A stretch of DNA of 64,000 bases from Streptomyces sp. NBC_00461 (lineage in GTDB: Bacteria > Actinomycetota > Actinomycetes > Streptomycetales > Streptomycetaceae): positions 9,457,001 through 9,521,000 of the forward strand of contig NZ_CP107902.1 in NCBI RefSeq assembly GCF_036013935.1, given 5' to 3'. The notes below the pieces were generated by a model that saw only the letters and a program-made list of their open reading frames with translations, ran no database searches and had not been told where the DNA came from. Every line of letters starts with the position of its first letter. Within the stretch, counting starts at the first letter, position 1. This document shows positions 1 through 10,125 of this stretch, piece by piece. The position numbers and the translations under genes are program-made.

Positions 1-810
1 ACCCCCCGTGTCGAGGTGCTCGCCGAAACGGGCGGCCGCCCGCTCGGACTCGAACTCCTCCCGGACGACGCCCTGTTGGTGTGCGATGCCGAACTCGGCC
101 TGCTGCGCGTCGACCTCGATGAGGGTGTCGTCCGCATTCTCGCCGACTCGGTGGCGGGGGAGCGGCTCAGTTTCTGCAGCAACGTGGTCGCCCTGTCCGA
201 CGGAAGCGTCTGTTTCACCGTCTCCAGCCGCCGCTACCCCCTGAACCAGTGGATCGGCGACCTCGTCGAACACACCGGAACCGGCCGTCTGCTGCGCCTC
301 GCCCCCGGCAGCGAGCAGCCCGAAGTCCTGCTGGAGGGGCTTCAGTTCGCCAACGGCCTCGCCCCGAGCGCCGACGAGTCCTTCCTGGTCGTCGCCGAGA
401 CCGGAGCCTGCCGGCTGACCCGCTACTGGCTCACCGGAGCCAAGGCGGGGCGCAGCGAACCCTTCGCCGAGAACCTCCCCGGTATGCCCGACAACCTCTG
501 GCGGGCACCCGACGGCCCGATCTGGGTGTCCCTGGCAGGCCCTCGCGTCCCCCCGCTCGACCTGCTGCACCGCGCCGCTTCCGCCGTCCGCGGCGCCGCC
601 GCCCGCATCGCCGTCCGCGCCCCCTTCCGCCCGACGGGCACCGTCGGTGCCCTCGCGTTCGACGACCAGGGCGCCATCGTCCACCATCTCGCCCGCCGCC
701 GCTCCGGCTATCGCATGGTGACCAGCGTCTGCGAGGCCGCGGGGCACCTGGTCCTGGGCAGCCTGTGGGAGCGGGGCGTCGCGGTCTGCGAGCGGCCCGT
801 CCCGAAGTGA
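1..810 (+). CDS. SMP-30/strictosidine-synthase-like beta-propeller protein, 5' truncated
   Basis: The frame is open from the first base of the window, so the amino end lies outside; 269 residues are visible. The repeated pattern of short beta-strand-like segments with DGS, FANGLAPSADE and TRYWLTG motifs is typical of the six-bladed propeller family that includes gluconolactonases, SMP-30 and strictosidine-synthase-like proteins. In this family the sequence NGLA and the following Asp lie near the metal or active site; these are present (about residues 118-126). The substrate cannot be told from sequence. No signal peptide can be judged because the start is missing. The gene ends 150 bases before the fluoride cassette and there is no sign of shared transcription. 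Confidence 0.7.
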   Translation, partial: TPRVEVLAETGGRPLGLELLPDDALLVCDAELGLLRVDLDEGVVRILADSVAGERLSFCSNVVALSDGSVCFTVSSRRYPLNQWIGDLVEHTGTGRLLRLAPGSEQPEVLLEGLQFANGLAPSADESFLVVAETGACRLTRYWLTGAKAGRSEPFAENLPGMPDNLWRAPDGPIWVSLAGPRVPPLDLLHRAASAVRGAAARIAVRAPFRPTGTVGALAFDDQGAIVHHLARRRSGYRMVTSVCEAAGHLVLGSLWERGVAVCERPVPK

Positions 811-822
811 CCCGGGTCCGGC

Positions 823-905
823 CCGGGCGATACCCTGTTGCCCGGCCGCGACCACGACTCGCGGCGCCCGAACCGCGGCAGTGCCGCCGCCAACGGTCCC
901 TACTT
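823..905 (+). promoter_or_regulatory. Candidate fluoride (crcB) riboswitch
   Basis: Between the upstream gene and crcB the RNA can fold as a fluoride aptamer. Stem 1 is CCGGGC/GCCCGG (823-828 with 840-845) and its loop begins GAT, as in the GGGCGAU start of known aptamers. A second hairpin CCGCGA/TCGCGG spans 846-864 and a third, GCGGC/GCCGC, spans 875-887. The loop bases CTGTT (835-839) can pair with AACGG (892-896) to form the pseudoknot, followed by TCCCTACTT (897-905), which resembles the conserved UCCUAC end of the motif. The location directly before a fluoride channel gene supports the call. The match is by eye, not by a covariance model. Confidence 0.6.
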
Positions 906-960
906 GCGAAGGAGCGGCGCCCGCATGTCCCGGGCCCCGGCGAGTAGGAGACGTACGACC

Positions 961-1422
961 ATGACAGCCCCGGAAGCCGAGAGCGTCCGCGCCCGACCCC
1001 GCACCGAGCGACCGCCCGCCTGGCGCGCCCAGGCGCCCGTCGTCGCGGTGGTCGCGCTCGGCGGGGCCCTCGGCGCGACGGCCCGCTACGCGTTCTCGCT
1101 GTGGTGGCCCATCCAGGCCGGCGGATTCCCCTGGGCGACCTTCTGGACCAACGTCGTCGGCTGTGCCGTCATCGGCGTGTTCATGGTGGTCATCTCCGAC
1201 GTGTGGGCCGCCCACCGGCTCGTACGCCCCTTCTTCGGCACCGGTGTGCTCGGCGGCTTCACTACTTTCTCCACCTACGCCGTCGACATCCAGAAGCTGG
1301 TCGACGCCGGTCATCCCCGCACCGCACTGGCCTACCTCGCCGCGACCCTGCTCGCGGCGCTCGCGGCGGTGTGGCTCGCGGTGATCGCGACCCGCCGCGT
1401 CCTGAAGTGGAGGCAGCCGTGA
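961..1422 (+). CDS. crcB: Fluoride ion channel FluC/CrcB, first subunit
   Basis: The product (153 residues) is a small four-helix membrane protein of the Fluc fluoride exporter family, which acts as a dual-topology dimer to pass fluoride out of the cell. Diagnostic motifs are [10 protein letters not shown] near the first helix, the [11 protein letters not shown] segment with the conserved Asn, and [12 protein letters not shown] around the central sodium/phenylalanine-box region. The ATG at 961 follows AGGAG by a suitable distance; an in-frame upstream extension to 838 would run through the riboswitch and is rejected. The stop overlaps the GTG of the next gene (GTGA). The residues before the first helix (about 20, Arg- and Pro-rich) are longer than in the second copy. 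Confidence 0.9.
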   Translation: MTAPEAESVRARPRTERPPAWRAQAPVVAVVALGGALGATARYAFSLWWPIQAGGFPWATFWTNVVGCAVIGVFMVVISDVWAAHRLVRPFFGTGVLGGFTTFSTYAVDIQKLVDAGHPRTALAYLAATLLAALAAVWLAVIATRRVLKWRQP

Positions 1423-1799
1423 CGAGGCTGACAGGCAGCGCCCTGCGTGTGACCGTCTTCATCGGCGAGAACGACACCTGGCACCACAAGCCGCTCTACT
1501 CCGAGATCGTCCACCGAGCGCACGCGGCCGGCCTCGCCGGCGCGAGCGTCTTCCGCGGCATCGAGGGCTTCGGAGCCTCCTCCCTGATTCACACCTCGCG
1601 GCTGCTGTCGCTGAGCGAGGACCTGCCCGTCGCGATCGTCATCGTCGACTCCCAGGAGCGGGTGCGCGCCTTCCTCCCGCAGCTCGACGAGCTCGTCGGC
1701 GAGGGCCTGGTGATCCTCGACGACTGCGAGGTCATCAGGTACGTCGGCCGCGAGGACAGCTCCGGCGAAACGCACGCGAAGGGTAAGAAGTCGTTGTGA
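1419..1799 (+). CDS. DUF190 family protein
   Basis: This 126-residue soluble protein belongs to the DUF190 family, recognised by [31 protein letters not shown] and the closing [11 protein letters not shown]. Family members have a PII-like ferredoxin fold and are repeatedly found beside crcB genes, which suggests a regulatory or accessory part in fluoride export; the actual role is not established. It is sandwiched between the two crcB genes with four-base overlaps (GTGA) on both sides, so all three are surely co-translated. The carboxy tail ([11 protein letters not shown]) is charged and probably disordered. Confidence 0.85.
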   Translation: MTRLTGSALRVTVFIGENDTWHHKPLYSEIVHRAHAAGLAGASVFRGIEGFGASSLIHTSRLLSLSEDLPVAIVIVDSQERVRAFLPQLDELVGEGLVILDDCEVIRYVGREDSSGETHAKGKKSL

Positions 1800-2173
1800 A
1801 CTGGCTGTTGGTCGTGGCGGGAGCCGTGGTCGGTGCCCCCCTGCGCTACCTCACCGACCGCGCGGTGCAGTCGCGGCACGACGCGGTCTTCCCCTGGGGC
1901 ACCTTCCTGGTGAACGTCTCCGGCTGCCTGATCCTCGGCCTGCTGACCGGTGCGGTGGCCGAGGGGGCCGCCGGTTCGCACATCCAGCTGCTGATCGGCA
2001 CCGGCCTGTGCGGGGCCCTGACGACATACTCGACCTTCTCGTACGAGACCCTCAGGCTGACCGAGACCGGGGCGGGGCTCTACGCTGCCGCCAACGTCGT
2101 CGGAAGCGTGGCGGCGGGCCTTGGCGCGGCATTTGTCGGGGTGTCGGTAGCCCAGGCCCTGTGGGGTAAGTGA
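1796..2173 (+). CDS. crcB: Fluoride ion channel FluC/CrcB, second subunit
   Basis: A second, shorter Fluc protein (125 residues) with [25 protein letters not shown] and [14 protein letters not shown] motifs and four predicted helices. Tandem crcB pairs encode channels in which two related subunits are thought to assemble in opposite orientation; the difference in charge distribution between this copy and the first fits that model, but I infer it. The GTG start overlaps the DUF190 stop. Its own stop overlaps an in-frame GTG of the uppP frame at 2170, but uppP more likely starts further down. Confidence 0.9.
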   Translation: MNWLLVVAGAVVGAPLRYLTDRAVQSRHDAVFPWGTFLVNVSGCLILGLLTGAVAEGAAGSHIQLLIGTGLCGALTTYSTFSYETLRLTETGAGLYAAANVVGSVAAGLGAAFVGVSVAQALWGK

Positions 2174-2241
2174 CCGGCTCCCTCACGCGCGTAGTAAGAC
2201 TGTCTACAGCACTGTCGACCAACTCCTCAGAACTGGATCCC

Positions 2242-3078
2242 ATGAGCGTCATTAACGTCGGTCAGGCCGTCGTCCTCGGAGCCGTCGAGGGGGTGACCGA
2301 GTTCCTTCCGGTCTCCTCCACCGGCCATCTGAAGATCACCGAGGGGCTGATGGGCATCCCCGTGGACAACGACGCCGTCGTCGGGTTCTCCGCCGTCATC
2401 CAGGTCGGTGCGATCGCCGCCGTGCTCGTGTACTTCTTCAAGGACATCGTGCGGATCGTCTCCGCGTGGGGCCGTGGCCTGGCCAACAAGGAGGAGCGCT
2501 ACCACCACGACTACAAGTTCGCCTGGTGGGTGATCTACGCGACCATCCCGATCGTGATCGTGGGCCTGGCCGCCAAGCCGCTCATCGAGGGCCCCCTCGC
2601 CTCACTCTGGGTGGTCGCCGCCTCGCTGATCGTCGGCAGTGGCGTGATGTGGGCGGCGGACCAGATGGGGCGGCACAAGCGCGGGGAGGACGACACCACG
2701 TTCAAGGACGCGATGCTGGTCGGCAGCTCCCAGATCCTCGCCCTGCTCTTCCCCGGCTTCTCCCGCTCCGGCGCCACCATGTCCACGGCCCTCATCCTCG
2801 ACCTGGACCGCGTCGCCGCCACCCGCCTCTCCTTCTTCCTCGGCATCCCCGCCCTGACCGGCGCCGGCCTGTACGAGCTCAAGGACGCGCTGGGTACGGG
2901 GGTGGGCGCCGCCCCGCTGGCCGTCGGCACGCTCGTCTCCTTCGTCGTCGCCTACGGCTCCATCGCCTGGCTGCTGAAGTTCGTCGCCAAGCACTCCTTC
3001 AACGCCTTCGTCGTCTACCGGATCATCGTCGGCGTACTGCTGCTGGGCCTGCTCAGCACGGGCGCCCTCAGCAGCTGA
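2242..3078 (+). CDS. uppP: Undecaprenyl-diphosphatase UppP (BacA)
   Basis: A 278-residue integral membrane enzyme that removes a phosphate from undecaprenyl diphosphate to regenerate the lipid carrier for peptidoglycan; overproduction in other bacteria gives bacitracin resistance. The two signatures are present: EGVTEFLPVSSTGHL near the amino end (with the catalytic Glu) and PGFSRSGATMS in the second half. Length is normal. I chose ATG 2242 because family members start just before VGQAVVLG; a GTG at 2170, overlapping the crcB stop, would add 24 residues without similarity. The gene may be transcribed with the fluoride genes or from its own promoter in the 68-base gap. Confidence 0.92.
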   Translation: MSVINVGQAVVLGAVEGVTEFLPVSSTGHLKITEGLMGIPVDNDAVVGFSAVIQVGAIAAVLVYFFKDIVRIVSAWGRGLANKEERYHHDYKFAWWVIYATIPIVIVGLAAKPLIEGPLASLWVVAASLIVGSGVMWAADQMGRHKRGEDDTTFKDAMLVGSSQILALLFPGFSRSGATMSTALILDLDRVAATRLSFFLGIPALTGAGLYELKDALGTGVGAAPLAVGTLVSFVVAYGSIAWLLKFVAKHSFNAFVVYRIIVGVLLLGLLSTGALSS

Positions 3079-3148
3079 CGGCAATCGGCCCGCCTTTTCG
3101 GCCGCAGGACTCCACCGCTGCCCGAGGTCTGCGGGTGGCGGAAGTCCG

Positions 3149-3185
3149 CCGCTCTTCCGGCGGGTATCGGACGCCGGAAGAGCGG
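3149..3185 (+). terminator. Factor-independent terminator hairpin after uppP
   Basis: A perfect 14-base-pair inverted repeat (CCGCTCTTCCGGCG at 3149-3162 and its complement at 3172-3185) encloses a 9-base loop, 70 bases after the uppP stop. There is no clear U run, which is common for terminators in high-GC actinobacteria. Confidence 0.8.
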
Positions 3186-3364
3186 GCCGGTCGTAGATGA
3201 ACCGCGGCCGGCCTTCGTGAGGAGTGCGGAGCTGGGGACTTGGCTCTGAGGACGGGTATCAGCAGCATTCCCCTGGGGGCTGCTCCCCGGCAAGAACCGG
3301 CAGGAGCACCCGCGCAAGTCGGCTTTCAGACTTCCCGCACCATGAATTTCCACATTCGCCACCC

Positions 3365-3394
3365 TTGACAGCTCCCGCCCGGCACCCGCAGGAT
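3365..3394 (+). promoter_or_regulatory. Sigma-70-type promoter giving a leaderless GntR mRNA
   Basis: TTGACA (3365-3370), an 18-base spacer and CAGGAT (3389-3394) form a near-consensus vegetative promoter. The expected start point, 7-8 bases after the -10 box, falls at 3401-3402, which is the GTG start codon itself. The transcript would therefore be leaderless, which explains why no Shine-Dalgarno sequence stands before that GTG. Confidence 0.65.
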
Positions 3395-3401
3395 CACTCT
3401 C

Positions 3402-4133
3402 GTGAACCTGTCAGACAGCCAGACAGCCAGTCAGGGCCCGCGGCGTATCAGCGCCATGGAAGCGGTGCTCGGGCATCTGCGTGCCGCCATTGAGCGCGGC
3501 GAGTACACGGTGGGCGACAAGCTGCCCTCCGAGGCGGAGCTCTGCCGCACTCTCGAGGTGAGCCGGCCGGTGCTGCGCGAGGCCCTCAGGGCCTTGCAGA
3601 CGATGGGCCTGACCGTCTCCAGGACGGGCAAGGGCACCTTCGTCGTCGCCAACACCGTGGAGGACCCCACGTTCGGCGACTACGCGGCCAGCGACCTGCT
3701 GGAAGTGCGCCGTCACGTCGAGATCCCGGTGGCGGGCTACGCGGCCGTGCGCCGCACCTCCGAGGACCTCGACCACCTCACGCACCTGCTGGAGCGCATG
3801 GAGCGGGAGACCGACACCACCTCGTGGGTCGCCCTCGACACGCTGTTCCACCTGGCCGTCGCCCAGGCCGCCCAGAACCCGGTCTTCCGCCGGGTGATCG
3901 AGGAGATCCGCGACGCGCTGGCGCGTCAGTCGGCCTTCCTCAACCAGCTGGGCGGACGCCGCGAGCAGTCCAACCGCGAGCACCGGGCGATCGTCGAGGC
4001 ACTGATGGACGGTTCCGAACTCGACGCCGTGGACGCCATGGCGCACCACCTCGACCGCGTCGAGACGACCCTCACCGACATCGTGCGCCCCGCGCGCACG
4101 GACAGCCCAACGGAAGGCGGACCCGAGGCGTGA
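3402..4133 (+). CDS. GntR/FadR-family transcriptional regulator of the asparagine block
   Basis: A 243-residue DNA-binding protein. The winged helix (about residues 15-85) carries [33 protein letters not shown] and the wing TGKGTFV; the carboxy half is an all-helical FadR C-terminal (FCD) domain with the usual Asp/His metal-ligand pattern ([22 protein letters not shown]). Such regulators usually bind a small acid and repress the neighbouring genes. It overlaps the permease gene by four bases (GTGA), so it is the first gene of the asparagine-use block and is probably autoregulated. The start of GTG 3402 is supported by the leaderless promoter. The repeated CAGACAG words at 3411-3430 just inside the gene could be an operator, but this is a guess. 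Confidence 0.85.
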   Translation: MNLSDSQTASQGPRRISAMEAVLGHLRAAIERGEYTVGDKLPSEAELCRTLEVSRPVLREALRALQTMGLTVSRTGKGTFVVANTVEDPTFGDYAASDLLEVRRHVEIPVAGYAAVRRTSEDLDHLTHLLERMERETDTTSWVALDTLFHLAVAQAAQNPVFRRVIEEIRDALARQSAFLNQLGGRREQSNREHRAIVEALMDGSELDAVDAMAHHLDRVETTLTDIVRPARTDSPTEGGPEA

Positions 4134-5587
4134 GCGAGCAACACCTGAGGGACGAGACGCGCACACCGGCCGCACACGTCGACGCAGGAGACGCCGGCTA
4201 CAGCAAGTCCCTGAAGTCCCGGCACGTCAACATGATCGCCATCGGCGGCGCGATAGGCACCGGCCTCTTCCTCGGCGCCGGTGGCCGCCTCGCCGACGCC
4301 GGACCCTCCCTCTTCATCGCCTACGCGGTCTGCGGCGTCTTCGCCTTCCTCGTCGTGCGCGCCCTCGGCGAACTCGTCCTGTACCGGCCCTCGTCCGGTG
4401 CCTTCGTGTCGTACGCCCGGGAGTTCCTCGGCGAGAAGGGCGCGTTCACCGCAGGCTGGATGTACTTCCTCAACTGGGCCACCACCGGCATCGCCGACAT
4501 CACCGCGGTGGCCACGTACACCCACTACTGGGGCATGTTCTCCGACATCCCGCAGTGGGTGATCGCACTGATAGCCCTGGCCGTGGTGCTCACCGTGAAC
4601 CTGATCTCGGTGAAGATCTTCGGTGAGCTGGAGTTCTGGTTCGCCATCGTCAAGGTCAGCGCGCTGGTGATCTTCATGTGCATCGGCATCTACCTGCTGG
4701 TCACCCAGCACCCCGTCGACGGGACCACCCCCGGCCCCGCGCTGATCACCGACAACGGCGGCATCTTCCCCAACGGCCTGCTGCCCATGCTGCTGATCAT
4801 CCAGGGCGTCGTCTTCGCCTACGCCTCGGTCGAGCTGGTCGGCGTGACGGCCGGCGAGACCGAGAACCCCGAGAAGATCATGCCCAAGGCGATCAACTCG
4901 ATCATGTGGCGCGTGGGCGTGTTCTACGTCGGCTCGGTCGTCCTGCTGTCGATGCTGCTGCCCTGGAACAAGTACAGCTCCGGCGAGAGCCCCTTCGTGA
5001 CGGTGCTGTCCAACATCGGCATCCCGGCTGCCGGCGGCGTGATGAACCTCGTCGTCCTCACCGCGGCGATGTCCTCGCTCAACTCGGGCCTGTACTCCAC
5101 CGGCCGCATCCTGCGCTCCATGGCGATGTCCGGCTCCGCACCCAGGTTCACGTCCGTGATGAGCCGCAGCCAGGTCCCCTACGGCGGCATCCTGCTCACC
5201 AGCGGCATCTGCGTCCTGGGCGTCGGCCTCAACTTCGTGGTCCCGGCGGACGCCTTCGAGATCGTCCTCAACTTCGCGGCGATCGGAATCCTCTCCACCT
5301 GGGGCATGATCATGATCTGTCACCTCCTCTTCTGGCAGAAGACCCAGAAGGGCGAGCTGACCCGCCCGGACTACCGACTGCCGGGCTCCCCCTGGACCGA
5401 ACTCGTGACGCTGGCCTTCCTCGCCTCCGTCCTGGTCCTCATGTACGCCGACGGAGGCGCCGGCCGCACCACCGTGCTGTGCCTGCCGCTGATCGTCGGA
5501 GCCCTGGTCGTCGGATGGTTCGGCATCCGCGGCCGTGTCGCACGCCGGTCCACCGGGACTGGTCCCACCACCGGAGCCGACGCGTGA
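4130..5587 (+). CDS. ansP: Amino acid permease, probable L-asparagine transporter (AnsP-like)
   Basis: A 485-residue transporter of the APC/AAT family with about 12 membrane helices. The first helix motif [17 protein letters not shown] is the classic amino-acid permease signature that binds the substrate backbone; [18 protein letters not shown] is the conserved cytoplasmic loop. Family resemblance is closest to AnsP-type permeases, and the neighbours (asparaginase, aspartate ammonia-lyase, glutaminase) support asparagine or a related amino acid as substrate, which remains inference. Its GTG start overlaps the regulator's stop, indicating coupled translation. The first 25 residues are hydrophilic. 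Confidence 0.85.
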   Translation: MSEQHLRDETRTPAAHVDAGDAGYSKSLKSRHVNMIAIGGAIGTGLFLGAGGRLADAGPSLFIAYAVCGVFAFLVVRALGELVLYRPSSGAFVSYAREFLGEKGAFTAGWMYFLNWATTGIADITAVATYTHYWGMFSDIPQWVIALIALAVVLTVNLISVKIFGELEFWFAIVKVSALVIFMCIGIYLLVTQHPVDGTTPGPALITDNGGIFPNGLLPMLLIIQGVVFAYASVELVGVTAGETENPEKIMPKAINSIMWRVGVFYVGSVVLLSMLLPWNKYSSGESPFVTVLSNIGIPAAGGVMNLVVLTAAMSSLNSGLYSTGRILRSMAMSGSAPRFTSVMSRSQVPYGGILLTSGICVLGVGLNFVVPADAFEIVLNFAAIGILSTWGMIMICHLLFWQKTQKGELTRPDYRLPGSPWTELVTLAFLASVLVLMYADGGAGRTTVLCLPLIVGALVVGWFGIRGRVARRSTGTGPTTGADA

Positions 5588-5618
5588 CCCACGCGCCGCT
5601 TCCTGACAAGAGGCAGTG

Positions 5619-6635
5619 ATGTTCAGCAGTTCCGTCGCGGACGCACCCCTGATCCGCGAGCCCCTCCACGCCCCCGTCGCCCACCTGATACGCGGCGGGG
5701 TCGTGGAGGGCATCCACTACGGCTCCGTCGTCGTCCTCGGCACCGACGGACACCTCCAGCTTCAACTCGGCGACATCGAGGCCGCGTTCTACCCCCGGTC
5801 GGCACTCAAGCCCGTCCAGGCCGTCGCCATGGTCCGGGCCGGTCTCCCGCTCGACGGCGAGCTCCTCTCGCTCACGGCGGCCAGCCACTCCGGCGAGGAA
5901 CGTCACCTCGCCGGGACGCGGAAGATCCTGGAACGCGCCGGGCTGACCGAGGAGCATCTGCGCAACGTCACGGACATGCCGTTCGATCCGGCCGTCCGGG
6001 ACGAGTGGATCCGGCAGGGCCGCTCGCCCTCCCGGCTCGCCCAGAACTGCTCCGGCAAGCACGCGGCCATGCTCTACACCTGCGTGCTCAACGGCTGGTC
6101 CCTCGACGACTACCTCGACCCCGGCCACCCCCTCCAGCAGGCGATCGCGGAGATCGTCGAGGACCTCACCGGACAGCGCATCGCCCAGGTGACCGTCGAC
6201 GGCTGCGGCGCTCCGCTGTTCTCGGTCTCGCTGCACGGGCTCGCTCGTGCCGCCGCCCGGATCACCACGGCGCCGGCCGGTACACCCGAGGCGCGTGTCG
6301 CCGACGCGATGCGCGAGCACGCCGAGATGGCCTCCGGCTCGGGCCGGGACGTGGCCGCGCTGATGCGGGCCGTGCCGGGGCTGCTGGCCAAGGACGGGTT
6401 CGAGGGCGTTCAGGTTGCCGCGTTGCCGGATGGCCGCGCTGTTGCCGTGAAGATCGCCGACGGGGCGAACCGGGCACGTGTGCCGGTCGCTGCGGCTGGG
6501 CTCGCCCGGGCGGGCGTGGATCCTTCGCTGCTCGTGGAGTTCGCGGGGGAGCCGCTGCTCGGGGGCGGGGAGGCGGTCGGCTGTGTCCGGCCCGTGCGTG
6601 CGCTGGATCCGGTCCCGCTGAGGGCTTGCGGGTAG
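5619..6635 (+). CDS. Type II-like asparaginase (PF06089 family)
   Basis: A 338-residue enzyme expected to hydrolyse L-asparagine to aspartate and ammonia in the cytoplasm. It belongs to the asparaginase family first described from Rhizobium etli and unrelated to the E. coli enzymes. Conserved blocks are RSALKPVQA, SHSGEERH, NCSGKHAAML with the Ser-Gly-Lys-His cluster, TVDGCGAP and MASGSGR. Two starts stand side by side (GTG 5616, ATG 5619); ATG has the better distance to AAGAGG. It begins 31 bases after the permease and should be in the same operon. Confidence 0.88.
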   Translation: MFSSSVADAPLIREPLHAPVAHLIRGGVVEGIHYGSVVVLGTDGHLQLQLGDIEAAFYPRSALKPVQAVAMVRAGLPLDGELLSLTAASHSGEERHLAGTRKILERAGLTEEHLRNVTDMPFDPAVRDEWIRQGRSPSRLAQNCSGKHAAMLYTCVLNGWSLDDYLDPGHPLQQAIAEIVEDLTGQRIAQVTVDGCGAPLFSVSLHGLARAAARITTAPAGTPEARVADAMREHAEMASGSGRDVAALMRAVPGLLAKDGFEGVQVAALPDGRAVAVKIADGANRARVPVAAAGLARAGVDPSLLVEFAGEPLLGGGEAVGCVRPVRALDPVPLRACG

Positions 6636-6674
6636 CGCTTCGCCGGTCAGGTCGTAATGGATCTGCAGGCCCGT

Positions 6675-6715
6675 TGTGGCTGGTCGCGCAGTTCCCCGCG
6701 CCCCTGAAGGGGCGC
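6675..6715 (+). repeat. Dispersed Streptomyces-type intergenic repeat with hairpin
   Basis: The word TGGTCGCGCAGTTCCCCGCG followed by CCCCTGAAGGGGCGC is, from memory, a motif scattered between genes in many Streptomyces genomes. Its 3' half is a perfect hairpin (GCGCCCC at 6698-6704 with GGGGCGC at 6709-6715, loop TGAA). It lies between the asparaginase and aspartate ammonia-lyase genes and may end part of the transcription. Confidence 0.6.
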
Positions 6716-6751
6716 TTGTACTCACCCCTTGGAAAGAGGAACCGCACCCTC

Positions 6752-8164
<1,413 letters not shown>

Positions 8165-8200
8165 TCCACGGCCGCGCGCCAGGACCGACCCGGAGGCACA

Positions 8201-9142
8201 ATGGTGATCATGGCAGTTCCCCCATCCGCCCCCACCTTCGAACCGGTCCTGGCGCGCATCGCCGAGGAGATCGAGCGCACTCCCGGCCGTGGTCGGCCCG
8301 CCGACTACATCCCGGCGCTCGCGGCCTGCGACCCGCGCCGCTTCGGCATGGCCGTCGCCGAGCCGGACGGCACGGTGTACGGGGTGGGGGACTGGCGTGA
8401 GCCGTTCTCCGCGCAGTCCCTCACCAAGGTCTTCACCCTCGCCCTCGACCTGGCCCGCGAGGGCGACGAACTCTGGGAGCACGTGGGCCGCGAGCCCTCC
8501 GGCAATCCCTTCAACTCCCTGATCCAGCTGGAGTACGAGAGCGGCATCCCGCGCAACCCGTTCATCAACGCTGGTGCCCTCGTCGTCACCGACCGCCTCC
8601 AGACCCGTACCGGAGACGCGGCGGGAGAGCTGCTCGCCTTCCTGCGTACCGAGAGCGGCAACCCGGGCCTGGACTTCGACCTGGACGTCGCCGCCTCCGA
8701 GTCCGCTCACGGCGACCGCAACGCCGCCCTCGCCCACTTCATGGCGTCGTACGGCAACATCGACAACCCCGTCCCGGCGCTGCTGGACGAGTACTTCCGT
8801 CAGTGCTCCATCACGGCGTCCTGCGCCGACCTCGCCCTCGCCACCGGCTTCCTTGCCCGGCACGGCGTTCGCGCCGACGGCAGCAGGCTGCTCACCGGCA
8901 GCCAGGCCAAACAGGTCAACGCGGTGATGCTGACCTGCGGGACGTACGACGCGGCGGGCGAGTTCGCCTACCGCGTCGGACTGCCCGGCAAGAGCGGCGT
9001 CGGCGGCGGCATCATCGCGGTCGTACCCGGACGCTGCACGCTGTGCGTGTGGAGCCCCGGGCTCGACGAGCGCGGCAACTCGGTGGCGGGTGTCGCGGCC
9101 CTGGACCGCTTCACCACCCTGACCGGCCTGTCGGTGTTCTGA
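8201..9142 (+). CDS. glsA: Glutaminase A
   Basis: A 313-residue serine-dependent glutaminase with a beta-lactamase-like fold, giving glutamate and ammonia. The catalytic S-L-T-K tetrad (AQSLTKVF, about residue 70), the NPFINAGAL block, YGNIDNPVPALL, and GLPGKSGVGGGI at the carboxy end are all present. GGAGG stands four bases before ATG 8201; a second ATG at 8210 is less well spaced. It lies 36 bases behind aspA, on the same strand, and adds glutamine to the amide amino acids used by this block. Confidence 0.9.
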   Translation: MVIMAVPPSAPTFEPVLARIAEEIERTPGRGRPADYIPALAACDPRRFGMAVAEPDGTVYGVGDWREPFSAQSLTKVFTLALDLAREGDELWEHVGREPSGNPFNSLIQLEYESGIPRNPFINAGALVVTDRLQTRTGDAAGELLAFLRTESGNPGLDFDLDVAASESAHGDRNAALAHFMASYGNIDNPVPALLDEYFRQCSITASCADLALATGFLARHGVRADGSRLLTGSQAKQVNAVMLTCGTYDAAGEFAYRVGLPGKSGVGGGIIAVVPGRCTLCVWSPGLDERGNSVAGVAALDRFTTLTGLSVF

Positions 9143-9167
9143 GAGCCGGCGTTCGAACGGCCGGCTC
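9143..9167. terminator. Bidirectional terminator between glsA and the hydrolase gene
   Basis: GAGCCGGC (9143-9150) pairs with GCCGGCTC (9160-9167) around GTTCGAACG. It begins directly after the glsA stop and touches the stop codon of the convergent hydrolase gene, so it can serve both. Confidence 0.7.
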
Positions 9168-9936
9168 AGTCCAGGAACTCGGTCAGCAGCGGCACGAGCA
9201 GGGACGTGCGCCGCATCAGGGCCACATGCGTGGTGGCCGGCAGGACGGCCAGCCGCGCCCCGGGGATCAGCGCCTGCATCTCGGCCGCGTGCTCCACGCG
9301 TACGAAGTCGGTATCGCCGACGACCAGCAGCGTGGGCGCGGCAAGGCCGCGCAGGTCGTCGGCCGTCCAGGGCAGCGGGGAGTGGGCCGCGCCCGTGACC
9401 TTCGCGAGGAAGTCCTGGAAGTGCTCGGGATGGGGCGCGACAGCGGCGTAGGCCTCGGCCATCTCCTGGAAGTCCGCCTCGCTGGGCAACCGGGGAGAGG
9501 TGTAGTCGGGTGCGCGGACCTCGTCGTGGTAGCCGTCCTGTTGGTACTGGGTGGCGGCGAGCACCAGCCGTCCGACGCGCTCGGGGTGGCGCACCGCGAT
9601 CTCCAGCGCGGTCAGCCCGCCGAGGCTGAAGCCGATGAAGTCGGCCTGCTCGAGGCCGAGTTCGTCGAGCAGCGCCACGACGTCCGAGGCCAGGTTCGCC
9701 ACCGTCATCTCGCGGTCGGTGTCGGCCGTGTGGCCGTGTGCCTGCAACTCGGGCGCCACGACACGGCGGTCCGCGGCCAGGGCGGGCAGCACGGCGGCGA
9801 AGGACAGGCCGATGGTATGGACCCCGCCGTGCAGCAGCACCAGCGGGCGCCGGGCGGCCTCTGCGGAGCCGTGGGTCTCGTAGTACATCTCCAGGCCGTT
9901 GACCTTGGCGTGGGCGGAAGTGTTCGGCACGGTCAT
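9166..9936 (-). CDS. Alpha/beta-hydrolase
   Basis: A 256-residue single-domain alpha/beta-hydrolase. The oxyanion HGG motif (LVLLHGGVH), the nucleophile elbow GFSLGG with the catalytic Ser, an acidic residue in VVGDTDFVR and the late His in PATTHVAL form a complete catalytic set. Substrate unknown; similar proteins are annotated as esterases, lactonases or haloperoxidase-like hydrolases. ATG 9936 was chosen because similarity usually begins just before VNGLEMYYE; an upstream ATG at 9963 would add nine residues. It stands alone and faces glsA. Confidence 0.8.
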   Translation of the reverse strand: MTVPNTSAHAKVNGLEMYYETHGSAEAARRPLVLLHGGVHTIGLSFAAVLPALAADRRVVAPELQAHGHTADTDREMTVANLASDVVALLDELGLEQADFIGFSLGGLTALEIAVRHPERVGRLVLAATQYQQDGYHDEVRAPDYTSPRLPSEADFQEMAEAYAAVAPHPEHFQDFLAKVTGAAHSPLPWTADDLRGLAAPTLLVVGDTDFVRVEHAAEMQALIPGARLAVLPATTHVALMRRTSLLVPLLTEFLD

Positions 9937-10125
9937 CACGTCCGTTCTGTGGCCGACGGGCAAAGGGCGGGGAAGGAAGGTCGGACGCAGGGGAGACCGG
10001 CCGGCCGAACAGAAATCATCGTTCCCGGCGCCCGATCACACGCCGGACACACGCAGGCCCCCGCCCGGCAGGCGGCGCGTCAATTTCCGGCCACCCGGCG
10101 TTGACACGCTTACCGAGTGTTGGCC

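Larger units (their letters stand above)
3079..3401. other. Intergenic region between uppP and the GntR gene
   Basis: This 323-base stretch has no convincing gene. It contains the strong hairpin at 3149-3185, a GC-rich middle with short inverted repeats around 3265-3300, and the promoter of the next gene at 3365-3394. I see no RNA gene in it. Confidence 0.6.

Noticed and set aside
838..960. In-frame upstream extension of the first crcB gene
   Set aside because: It would translate the riboswitch region; the ATG at 961 has a proper ribosome site and matches family length.
3926..5713. 595-codon open frame on the minus strand opposite the permease and asparaginase genes
   Set aside because: It is a codon-bias shadow: Asp/Gly/His/Gln-rich with no motif, while the plus strand encodes clear enzymes.
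10101..10106. TTGACA as -35 box for the MptB-like gene
   Set aside because: No -10 box at suitable distance before the start codon; it may be coincidence.
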